A stretch of DNA of 64,000 nucleotides from Deltaproteobacteria bacterium (lineage in GTDB: Bacteria; Desulfobacterota; DSM-4660; Desulfatiglandales; HGW-15), in NCBI GenBank assembly GCA_016930835.1, contig JAFGGA010000204.1, positions 1 through 64,000 on the forward strand, in the 5' to 3' direction. Of the stretch, positions 43,096 to 51,700 are shown one piece after another; position 1 is the first letter of the stretch; every line of letters starts with the position of its first letter. Position numbers and translations under genes: made by a program. The notes beneath the pieces were generated by a model. The model was not told the DNA's origin and ran no database searches. It saw nothing but the letters and a program-made list of their open reading frames with translations.

Positions 43096-44931
43096 ATGAT
43101 CCATACCAACCCCACCATATCCGCCATCATGATCGTCAGGGATGAAGAAACCAATCTTGCCCGCTGCCTCAGCAGCATCAGGGATCAAGTGGATGAAATC
43201 ATCATTGTGGATACGGGCTCAACGGATGCGACCATGGATATCGCGAAAAAATACGGGGCCAAAATCTTTGAACATCCATGGGAAAACGATTTCAGCAAAC
43301 ATCGTAATCAATCCGTAGGATATGCAAACAGTGATTGGCTTTTTCAAATAGATGCTGATGAAGAACTCATTCTGGGGGATGGATCTACACTAAGGGAGAC
43401 CGTAAAAGCCTGCGATGACGTGGACGCTATTCTTATCACGCTGGAAAGCAGATGGGAAAACGGTCTTCAATCGATCCACAACACCATACGCATTTTCAGA
43501 AATCTGCCGCATATCCGTTACAAAGGGCGAGTCCATAATGAAGTGGTCGGAGTACGTACCGGCAAATATGTACCATTGCGTCTTTTTCATTACGGCTATG
43601 ATGTGGATGAGGCCACATTTGAGAGAAAGTTCCATCGGACCGTCAATATCCTGCTCCAAGACGTCAAAGACGACCCGAAAAATCCAAGGGCCCATCACTA
43701 CCTTGGAATTTCTTACCTGAGTAAAAATATGTACGACGAGGCTATTCAATCAGCGGAAACAGCTATTTCCCTTTGCCGTGATCAGGGGAATCTCAGTGAC
43801 CTCTATTCGGGTTCTTATTATGTGGCTTCTGTCGCCCATATGCGACAAGGGAATCGGGACAAAGCGGAATATTGGGCAAAAGAGGCCCTCCAATCCTATC
43901 CTATTCATCTTGATTCCCTATTCGTGCTCTCCGAGGTCTATTACCAGAAGCGAGATTTGCCTTTATTCTATCAATATACCAACCAATATTTGGATCTGCT
44001 CAAAGAGCTTGAGGAGAGTGGTGAGCGTTTTGGTACCTATATATTCCAAACCACCGGATTTAGATGGCTGGCTTATCTTTATCGGGCATGTATCCAGATG
44101 GATCAAGGCATTTTGGAAAGGGCTGCTCAAGAGCTTGAAAACGCCCTGAATCTGGCACCGGACAAAAGCCATTTCCATCATCTCTTGGCGGGATATTACC
44201 TGCAAAATCATCAGATTGAAAAGTCGGCCCTAGAGTTTGAAAAGGCCCTGGAAGAATCACCGGATAACATTGAAGTGTTGTGGGATTTTTCTCAACTCCG
44301 AAAAAAAAGAGACGAGTATGGGAGTGCAAAAGAACTGTTTGAGAGGATCCTAACGATCCAGCCTCTTCACAAACAAGCCCTTTTTGAAATGGGAAACGAG
44401 CATCTGAAGAGCCTTCAATTGGAGTCGGCCATTGAGTATTACCAACGCGTCCTTGAGATAGATAATCAACACATTTCTACCAAGATGAACATGGCCTTGG
44501 CACTCCGAAAGATGGGGCAATTTGACGCATCCATCCGGTATTCACTCGATGTTATCAAAGAAAAGCCCTCTTCTTTGGAGGCCCTTTCAAACCTGGCCTA
44601 TGCTTATTACGGACAAGGAAATGACAAAATGGCCGCTACATACTTCATGAAAATTTCGAAATTCCACCCCGATCAACCAGATCCCCATGTATATCTGGCG
44701 CTTATCTTTCTGAGTAACAACGATTTGGAGTCTTGCGTCAGCTCATGTGATCACTTATTAAGTTTGTTAGGCCTTGAAAGAAACCTGGTCCTGGATTCAT
44801 TCAGCGACCTGGGGGATAGATTCTTCAGCATCGCTCAAAAGCTTTCCGGCCTGAACCAGTCTCATCTTTCCAGTATTTGTCTTCAAATCGGGCAAATCCT
44901 TGCCGATGCTGATTCTCCCGCTCACATCTGA
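43096..44931 (+). CDS. GT2 glycosyltransferase with C-terminal TPR array
   Basis: 611 residues. The GT2 domain has ISAIMIVRDEETNLARCLSS, IIIVDTGSTDATMDIAKKYG, HPWENDFSKHRNQSVGYANS and QIDADEEL near residue 85. A run of TPRs fills about 200-590 (KNMYDEAIQSAETAISLCRD, LQLESAIEYYQRVLEIDNQH, GQFDASIRYSLDVIKEKPSS). It is almost the same length and layout as the 33.7 kb gene, supporting local duplication. It is the last glycosyltransferase before flagellin and has no terminator-like hairpin with T-run after it. Confidence 0.9.
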   Translation: MIHTNPTISAIMIVRDEETNLARCLSSIRDQVDEIIIVDTGSTDATMDIAKKYGAKIFEHPWENDFSKHRNQSVGYANSDWLFQIDADEELILGDGSTLRETVKACDDVDAILITLESRWENGLQSIHNTIRIFRNLPHIRYKGRVHNEVVGVRTGKYVPLRLFHYGYDVDEATFERKFHRTVNILLQDVKDDPKNPRAHHYLGISYLSKNMYDEAIQSAETAISLCRDQGNLSDLYSGSYYVASVAHMRQGNRDKAEYWAKEALQSYPIHLDSLFVLSEVYYQKRDLPLFYQYTNQYLDLLKELEESGERFGTYIFQTTGFRWLAYLYRACIQMDQGILERAAQELENALNLAPDKSHFHHLLAGYYLQNHQIEKSALEFEKALEESPDNIEVLWDFSQLRKKRDEYGSAKELFERILTIQPLHKQALFEMGNEHLKSLQLESAIEYYQRVLEIDNQHISTKMNMALALRKMGQFDASIRYSLDVIKEKPSSLEALSNLAYAYYGQGNDKMAATYFMKISKFHPDQPDPHVYLALIFLSNNDLESCVSSCDHLLSLLGLERNLVLDSFSDLGDRFFSIAQKLSGLNQSHLSSICLQIGQILADADSPAHI

Positions 44932-44978
44932 AAGACCATCCCATTGTCTTCTTTCCTTTGCTTGGATGCTATTCGCAG

Positions 44979-45080
44979 GCCGGCATTTTATATGCCGCCG
45001 TAATGGCGGTCGGTTGCAGGACAGCAACCCGGTCATCAAAATACCGTTCCATCAAGGCCGGATGTAAAATCCAACCTTAC
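44979..45080. repeat. Cluster of TATAAAA/TTTTATA palindromes upstream of fliC
   Basis: Three hairpin units lie in tandem. GGCCGGCATTTTATATGCCG begins at 44979. GGTTGC/GCAACC arms lie around 45013-45030. AAGGCCGGATGTAAAATCCA begins at 45054. The cluster lies upstream of the flagellin promoter. Confidence 0.55.
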
Positions 45081-45136
45081 GAAAAACCAACCTGCCGAAC
45101 GTTCTGAAATAAACGCGTATACCATGATATTTTTAT

Positions 45137-45164
45137 TAAAGTTTTCCTCCCGACAGGTCGATGA
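45137..45164 (+). promoter_or_regulatory. Sigma-28 (FliA) promoter of fliC
   Basis: The -35 TAAAGTTT (45137-45144) matches the enterobacterial sigma-28 consensus exactly. The -10 GTCGATGA (45157-45164) matches GCCGATAA at six of eight positions, with a 12-base spacer. This predicts a transcript start near 45172 and a leader of about 165 bases. Confidence 0.75.
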
Positions 45165-45171
45165 GGTATGT

Positions 45172-45337
45172 GAATGTGAGATCAAGGAAGGAGGTGAACG
45201 GGAGTCAAAGCAAGTCCTTTACAGAAAAGGACGCATAATTGGATCATTTGATCCATTTTCACCCCCGGCAAGGATGCCGGACAAACATTAAACCTTATCA
45301 AAACAAAATACATTAAAAATCAAGGAGGATTTTTACT
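45172..45337 (+). promoter_or_regulatory. Structured fliC leader with CsrA-type hairpin and strong ribosome-binding site
   Basis: Hairpins: GTCCTTT/AAAGGAC (45214-45232), TGGATCA/TGATCCA (45240-45255) and CCGGCA-AGGA-TGCCGG (45265-45280). The last presents AGGA exactly in the loop within CAAGGATG, the core of the known CsrA-binding consensus. A second GGA-rich site is the ribosome-binding site AAGGAGGA before ATG 45338, and AAGGAAGGAGG lies at 45184-45194. CsrA/FliW control is inferred; neither gene is in the window. Confidence 0.6.
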
Positions 45338-46459
45338 ATGGGATTAAGAATTCAAAACAACATTTCGGCGATGAACGCTCACAGACAATTGAGCATTGCC
45401 GACTCATCTCTTGCGAAATCACTGGAAAGATTATCATCCGGTTATCGGATCAACAGCGGCGCGGACGACGCGGCCGGTCTGGCCATTTCAAACAGCATGC
45501 GTGCGGATATCGCCAGTTTTAAAGTGGCTTCAAGGAACACCTCCGAGGCCAACGCCCTCTTGCAGGTGGCCGGTGGCGCATTGTCACAGGTTTCATCCAT
45601 GCTTACCCGTTTGAAAGAGCTGGCCACCCAGGCCTCTTCCGCGAACGCCAACTCCAACCTGACCAAGATCAACGACGAGGCCGCAAAGGTTATCGCGGAA
45701 ATCGACCGGATCGCCGATTCCACGGAATATGCGGATACAATGCTCATCAACGGTACTTTCGGTGTATCCATCTCCGGTTGCTCTTCCGTCGTGAATTCCG
45801 CCAGTGGTTACAGCGGTGTCTCCGGAATGAAACAGGCTGGCAAGTACACCTTCACCACGGATGCCGGCGCCACCACCATCACATTGACCCATGCAGGCGG
45901 TTCAGAGGCTGTTTACGGCGTCAGCGCTCCCACGACAGGGACCCAAAGTGATGTCTACTTCTCTTCCGTCGGTATCACCCTTAAGATCAACAGCGGTTTC
46001 ACGGGAACATCCGACTTCACCATCACGGCTTCCGCCTCGGGTAGCGCCGACTTCCAGGTGGGCGCCGAGAATACGGCCGACAACCGGATCGCCGTGTCAT
46101 TGGGTAACGCCACCAAAGAGAAACTCGGAACCACGGCCGGCAGCTCAGCTTTGACGGATATCGATCTGACCAGCGCGGCAAAAGCCCAATCGGCCCTTGA
46201 CTACATTGACGATGCCATCTCGGATATCTCCAAGGTCCAGGGCGATGTCGGCGCCTACCAGAACAGGCTCTCCTTCGCGGCACTGAACTTGGCCACCACA
46301 ACGGAGAATATGCAGGCCGCCGAATCGGTCATCCGCGACGTGGATATGGCTGCTGAAATGACAACCTTCACCAAGAACCAGATCCTCATGCAGGCCGGTA
46401 CAGCCATGTTGGCCCAGGCGAATATGGCCCCGCAGCAGGTATTGTCTCTGTTCGGATAA
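45338..46459 (+). CDS. fliC: Flagellin
   Basis: 373 residues. The N-terminal D0/D1 region is canonical (LRIQNNISAMNAHRQL, LERLSSGYRINSGADDAAGL, LLQVAGGALSQVSSMLTRL). So is the C-terminal D1/D0 region (DISKVQGDVGAYQNRLSFAA, ESVIRDVDMAAEMTTFTKNQ, MLAQANMAPQQVLSLFG). The variable centre (about 145-255) is rich in Ser, Thr, Gly and Ala, giving many possible O-glycosylation sites, as expected for the target of the island upstream. It has a sigma-28 promoter, a structured leader, a strong ribosome-binding site and its own terminator, so it is a single-gene transcript. Codon use is more G/C-rich and uniform than in the glycosyltransferases. Confidence 0.97.
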   Translation: MGLRIQNNISAMNAHRQLSIADSSLAKSLERLSSGYRINSGADDAAGLAISNSMRADIASFKVASRNTSEANALLQVAGGALSQVSSMLTRLKELATQASSANANSNLTKINDEAAKVIAEIDRIADSTEYADTMLINGTFGVSISGCSSVVNSASGYSGVSGMKQAGKYTFTTDAGATTITLTHAGGSEAVYGVSAPTTGTQSDVYFSSVGITLKINSGFTGTSDFTITASASGSADFQVGAENTADNRIAVSLGNATKEKLGTTAGSSALTDIDLTSAAKAQSALDYIDDAISDISKVQGDVGAYQNRLSFAALNLATTTENMQAAESVIRDVDMAAEMTTFTKNQILMQAGTAMLAQANMAPQQVLSLFG

Positions 46460-46530
46460 AATCGTAAAGCGATTGGATAAAGCGCGACGATATCGCTTAA
46501 GGTTGAATAACGATAAACACTTTAAAAACA

Positions 46531-46562
46531 AACCCCGCTTCTTCCAGAAGCGGGGTTTTTTA
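46531..46562 (+). terminator. Rho-independent terminator of fliC
   Basis: A perfect 12-bp stem, AACCCCGCTTCT / AGAAGCGGGGTT, with a TCC loop is followed by a run of T. It is the strongest terminator in the window. Confidence 0.93.
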
Positions 46563-46659
46563 TGGCACTGATATTGCAGTTAAAATACTACAAGCAATAT
46601 TTCACGGCCCTACTCCGCCGTTTGATATATCTAAAAAACCACACCTGTCCAAAAACGAT

Positions 46660-46760
46660 ATAGGGATACCTGTTATGGACGTTATTGAAAAACAATCACT
46701 TAAACAGGCAAAAAGCTCGAATCGAATCTATTCTGGAAACCAATGAAAACAAACCTTGCT
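46660..46760 (+). repeat. Composite interspersed repeat with coding remnant
   Basis: CCTGTTATGGACGTTATTGA matches 12.75 kb at 19 of 20 positions, and the similarity continues downstream with reduced identity. In the frame used at 12.77 kb it reads LKNNHLNRQKARIESILET, like the FkbM N-terminus, but the frame then closes without joining the downstream gene. Confidence 0.55.
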
Positions 46761-46793
46761 GGAGGCCTTATCAACGGGGGTCCGTGCAGGTCT

Positions 46794-48605
46794 ATGGCTG
46801 ACTCCAAAAAAATCCTCATTATCCAGGAAAACGGTCGGAATGAACGGAATATGCAATTTCGAGAATGCTTTGCGCTTCAAAGGGCATTTCATTACCTGGG
46901 TACAATCGCTGATGTATGGGGAATAGGGCACGAAAATTTCCATCAACCCTTTGCAGAAATCATGCGGTATTATGATGCGGTTATTTCCCTTGAAAATTAT
47001 GACACGGGATGGCACCCAAACCTCAAGAAAGTAAAGGTCCCAAGGCTGTTCTGGTGTATTGACGCCCATATGGGGATCGAACGATATGTGGATTTTGTCC
47101 GTCGCATCGGATTTGATATTGTTCTCAACGCGACTGAGCACTTTGTGGATACCTTTAAAAACATAGTAGATGCCAGTTTGTGGCTCCCCAATGCCTATGA
47201 TAGTTTTCTGATCGATAAGATTTTCGGGGTCCGGAAAACCATCCCCATTGGTTTTTGCGGTAACGTGGTCAACCGGGGCGGATGGATTCAACACCTGAAA
47301 AAACATTGGGATCTGGTGCACCACCAGATGGTCATTGGTCCGGATATGGTGCGTGCCGTGAATTCCTATCAGATCCATTGGAACCGTAACGTCTCCATAG
47401 ACATCAATTACAGGACCTTTGAGACCTTGGGTTGCAGGACATTCCTTCTGACCAATGAGACACCCGGCCTGAACAGACTGTTCACACCGGAAAAACACTT
47501 GGTCACCTACAAAGACAAGGATGACCTCGACCATAAAATCACCTACTATCTCAAACATCCGAAAGAGCGTGAAGCCATAGCCAGGGAAGGATACATGCAT
47601 GTCCGCCGTTATCACCGGTACATCAGCCGGGCGGAGCGGATACTGGAGATACTGGGCTGCAAAACCCGGGATAAAATACAGCCCGGCACCAGAACACCCA
47701 TCCGTGATATTACGGAGCAGATGATATCCGCAAAACAGTTTCTATTCCTATCAGGCGCTACAAAATCTGGAACGACCCTGTTGGCAAACGCGCTGAATCT
47801 ATCGGATCGAATATCATTTTTAAAAAATATGGAAGGAAAACTGGAAGAAGGACAATGGGTACAAGATGTTTACGAATGGGGAAAAGGCAATCAAGACCTC
47901 ACTGAAAAATTTCATTTCACTGAAGACCATGTCCTCACCACTGTCGATAATCGTATCCGGCTGTTCAGAACGTGGTCCCGATACTGGGACCTTTCAAAGC
48001 CCCTTTTAGCGGAAAAAAGCCCTCATAACGTCATCAAGACCCGTTTTCTTCAAGCACTCTTCCCCAATTCCAGGTTTATCATCCTGGTGCGCAACGGGAT
48101 CGTTCAGGCAACCGGCGAAGCCCTTCAGGAAAATAGGAATCCGCTCATCTGTTGCCAAGAATGGGTGCGAGCTTATGAAATATTGATCAATGACCTGGGA
48201 CATATTCATCAATACCTTCTGGTGCGCTATGAGGATATGACCAATAATGTGGAAGAGACATTTGAAAAATTATGTGTATTTATCAGTATCCCCCCTATTC
48301 ATGTGAATAATCGATCGTTCTACGTCCATGCCTTTCCAAATGGGGTGAAAAGACCGGATATGAACAGCATTCAAGACATGAGCAAACCCCATATCGAAAA
48401 TTTTATATATAGAATCGATCATACAACCCAACAAAAGATGTTTCAGATATGCGGCCCCATCATGCAACAATTCGGTTACAGTATCGAGATTGCCGATTAC
48501 CACGAATACCTGAAGGATCAGAACCATTGCCGCCTGCTTAGGGCTTATCCGGAAAATCCCCTACCCCTACCCCCTCCAGCGAGGGGATGGGGGATTAATG
48601 GATGA
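46794..48605 (+). CDS. CgeB-like glycosyltransferase fused to sulfotransferase
   Basis: About 603 residues from ATG 46794; ATG 46743 lies in a repeat and is less likely. Residues 1-~295 resemble the CgeB-like GT domain at the end of the 16.5 kb gene (INYRTFETLGCRTFLLTNETPG, YYLKHPKEREAIAREGYMHV-like tail). Residues ~315-580 are a sulfotransferase. Its phosphosulfate loop is TKSGTTLL near 323, its 3'-phosphate strand FIILVRNGIVQATGEAL near 433, and LLVRYEDMTNNVEETFEKL follows. The last residues (NPLPLPPPARGWGING) are translated from a C-rich interspersed repeat, so the native C-terminus was probably altered. It would couple sugar addition with sulfation. Confidence 0.82.
   Translation: MADSKKILIIQENGRNERNMQFRECFALQRAFHYLGTIADVWGIGHENFHQPFAEIMRYYDAVISLENYDTGWHPNLKKVKVPRLFWCIDAHMGIERYVDFVRRIGFDIVLNATEHFVDTFKNIVDASLWLPNAYDSFLIDKIFGVRKTIPIGFCGNVVNRGGWIQHLKKHWDLVHHQMVIGPDMVRAVNSYQIHWNRNVSIDINYRTFETLGCRTFLLTNETPGLNRLFTPEKHLVTYKDKDDLDHKITYYLKHPKEREAIAREGYMHVRRYHRYISRAERILEILGCKTRDKIQPGTRTPIRDITEQMISAKQFLFLSGATKSGTTLLANALNLSDRISFLKNMEGKLEEGQWVQDVYEWGKGNQDLTEKFHFTEDHVLTTVDNRIRLFRTWSRYWDLSKPLLAEKSPHNVIKTRFLQALFPNSRFIILVRNGIVQATGEALQENRNPLICCQEWVRAYEILINDLGHIHQYLLVRYEDMTNNVEETFEKLCVFISIPPIHVNNRSFYVHAFPNGVKRPDMNSIQDMSKPHIENFIYRIDHTTQQKMFQICGPIMQQFGYSIEIADYHEYLKDQNHCRLLRAYPENPLPLPPPARGWGING
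48557..48598. repeat. C-rich interspersed repeat inside the 3' end of the GT-sulfotransferase gene
   Basis: CCCTACCCCTACCCCCTCCA then GAGGGGATGGGG, related to tracts at 51 and 57261. It encodes the proline-rich C-terminus of the gene above. Confidence 0.6.
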
Positions 48606-48654
48606 ACACTAACTGCAATTCCGCTGGGAATTGTAGAATATAAAGGCTTCCCGG

Positions 48655-48690
48655 AGCCCTGCGCCATGTGCCTTGCGCCCTGCGCCTTTA
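48655..48690. repeat. GCGCC-rich boundary repeat
   Basis: CCCTGCGCCATGTGCCTTGC and onward, the most regular member of the family, ends 20 bases before the next start codon. Confidence 0.65.
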
Positions 48691-48709
48691 AAAAACACGG
48701 AGGACCATC

Positions 48710-51700
48710 ATGATCATTCGCATAGACGATTACCCGCACGGTGATCTCATGAATTACAATCGCTTGCTTGCCGATCCGAATTATGATCACCGAGAACATG
48801 TGTACCATTTTTTGCAGGCCTTTGAAAAAACGGGCGTACCCTATGTCTTAGGTGTATCACCCGGATTGATTGATCTTGAATCGGATCTCTTCTTTCTTCA
48901 AACACTACGCCATTGCGAAGTGGCCATGCATGGATTCAGTCACGGCTGGTCTGAATTTGCCGATACATGGCACAAGATCACGGAGACATGGCCGAAGGGG
49001 GGAGAATTCGCCTTTGATTCAAAGGAGACGATTCGGGACAAGATAAAACGTGGTTTGGATATATTGGGCGAATTTAGGATCCAAAAATTCATACCTCCTT
49101 TCAACGCCTATACCCAAGACCTCCTGGATATTTTAAACGAATTGGGATTTAAGATGATCATGGGCGGGCGTCAGACCATTCAATTCCACATGGATAAATT
49201 GGACCATGGTGACCTCATCCTGGATATCTGCGTCCCCCCCCTGTGTAACGACAGCGATAAGATCCTCCCCCACCTTGAACCGGCTATCCGGGGCCGAAAG
49301 ACCATCCTCCTGCATTGGATATACGAGCCTCCAGCAAATGTCACTCACTGGACTCGCATTGCTGAAACGGTAAAACAACATAAAAACCATGAATTATCCT
49401 TTCTAGAAGAGCGAAACCATCAATATCAAGATGGTGTTAGATTAAACAATGGCTTCAACCCGGGCAGCAAGAACCTTGACTTAGGAAAAACCGTGTCGGT
49501 CCATCCAGTCTCCCCCACGAAGGCCGGGCTCCAGACGACTTTAGAAAACCAGGATTCCGGCATTCACCGGAATGACGCCATTCAGGTCACGTCCCTTGAT
49601 CCCGGACCCGCATCGACATCCTTACACGCCTTCCACCCATATCAGGGAAGCAGGGATTCTCTCCGATCTCTTCCCATCGCTATGGTTACCGAGACCATGA
49701 ATTATATTTCCGGTGGCGTACGGTGCATCGCGGAAGTCCTGAACGGTCTCGTATCCAGGGGTTATCAAGCCCAATGCCATGTCACCCTGCCCGACCTGGG
49801 TTGTAGCTGGCTTGAAACCCGATTTCCGATTTTGCCGGCAAGGGCACTAGACCAGTTCCACGGCATCCTCATAAGCCCCTATTCTCCCACTTCGGAGATG
49901 GTGGCCCGTTCGAAGGCCAAGGGGAAATTCTACTGGGTCCATTCATACGAACCCAAGTTCCCGGAGATCACCGGACGTCCGGATTCATGGCGGACCATGT
50001 CGGAGAATTCATATCGATTGGAGGAATTGCAGTACATAGCCACTTCATCCTATGTGAGGATGATTTTGGAATTGATATACAAGCGTAAACCACTTTCGCC
50101 ATTGGTCCCGGGCGGCGTGGACACATCCTTGTTCAGACCTGGACCTAAGGGCAATCATCCGCTTAGGGTCATGTTCCTCAGTAGGGAAAATACATTTCGC
50201 GGCACCTCGGATATTATTGAAGGGCTGCGCATGGCGCATGATCAAGGTTATACATTTGATCTCCGGATTATGGGTCAGGCACTGGATATAAAAGGCCTGC
50301 CGCACACATTGATACCGGCCCTGCCCCAGAAAGAATTCGCCGCATTATTGGGAACCGCTGACATCTTCATCCATGCGAGTCATTTTGAGGGCCTCCCCTT
50401 ACCGCCCCTGGAGGCAATGGCCTCGCGATGTGCTGTCATCTCGACCTATATCGGAGCCAGTGATTATCTGCTCCACCAGTATAACGCGCTTGTCGTACCG
50501 CCCAAAAGACCCGATAAGATAGCTCAAGCCCTTATCAAACTGGCCATTGATCCCAATCTTCGGGAACGATTGGGGAACAACGGCTACGATACGGTGCTGA
50601 ACGGGTATACATGGGATCATACGATCGATCATTTGGAGGAGGCCTTGGAGGAAGGAATGAATCGTCTCGGGTATCCATCGAATGTAAAAGGGTCAGACAA
50701 CCACCAACGTCTTATCCATCCACCTGTTCAAACGGGACAAGAGATGAATGAAAAATCTACACGGTCCGTATCCAAAGGCCCTGACGATATGCCGCCGCTG
50801 GTTTCCGCGATTGTGTCCACCTATAACTCCGAAAAATACATCAAGGGATGTCTAGAAGATCTGGAGGCCCAGACCATTGCGAGAAGGTTGGAGATCATTG
50901 TGGTGGACAGCGCTTCACAACAAAACGAGCGGGCCATTGTAAAAGAATTTCAGCGGAAATATGACAATATTGTGTATATACGAACCGACAAGCGCGAATC
51001 GGTCTATGAGGCATGGAATCGCGGGATTAAAGCATCGAGGGGCATTTACATCACCAATGCCAACACGGACGACCGCCACCGAAAAGATGCCTTTGAACGT
51101 ATGGCGGATGTCTTGGACACCAGGACGGACATCGCCCTGGTGTATGCGGATGTGATCATCACCAAACATGAAAACGAGACATTTGAAAGGTGTACACCAT
51201 TCGACGTTTATTATTGGTTGGATTGGGATAGACGATTCTTGTTGGAGAAGGGATCTTTTATCGGGCCCCAACCCATGTGGCGCAGAACACTCCATGATGA
51301 ATATGGTTATTTTGATGGCTCCCTTAAGACCTCCGGCGATTATGAATTCTGGCTGCGAATCTCTCAAACCAATGATTTCCTTCGTATCCCGATCCTTTTA
51401 GGTCTCTATTTGGAATCACCGGATAGCATCGAACACCGGCATAAGGCTGAGAAGGAAGGGGAAAACATTATGATCCTGGAAATGTATCAAAAAGCCGACA
51501 AGGCCGGCGATATTATCAGGCGCGCGTATTCGGACGATGTCAACCATCTCATGGATGTCCATAACGCCAAGGCCGAGGAATTATATAGTAAAGGGAATGT
51601 CATCGCGGCCAGGATCATCTTTAAACAAATCCTGAATAAAAACCCCGCTCTCGCAGCACCTATGAACAATCTGGGAGTGATGGCCTTTCAGGAAAATTCA

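Noticed and set aside
45194-45238. Possible 14-residue leader peptide (GTG start) in the fliC leader
   Set aside because: The GGAGG motif touches the GTG, leaving no spacing for a ribosome; the hairpins explain the region better.
46728-47615. A 295-codon open frame on the - strand
   Set aside because: It lies opposite the coherent glycosyltransferase frame, has no recognisable motif, and looks like a mirror of its codon pattern.
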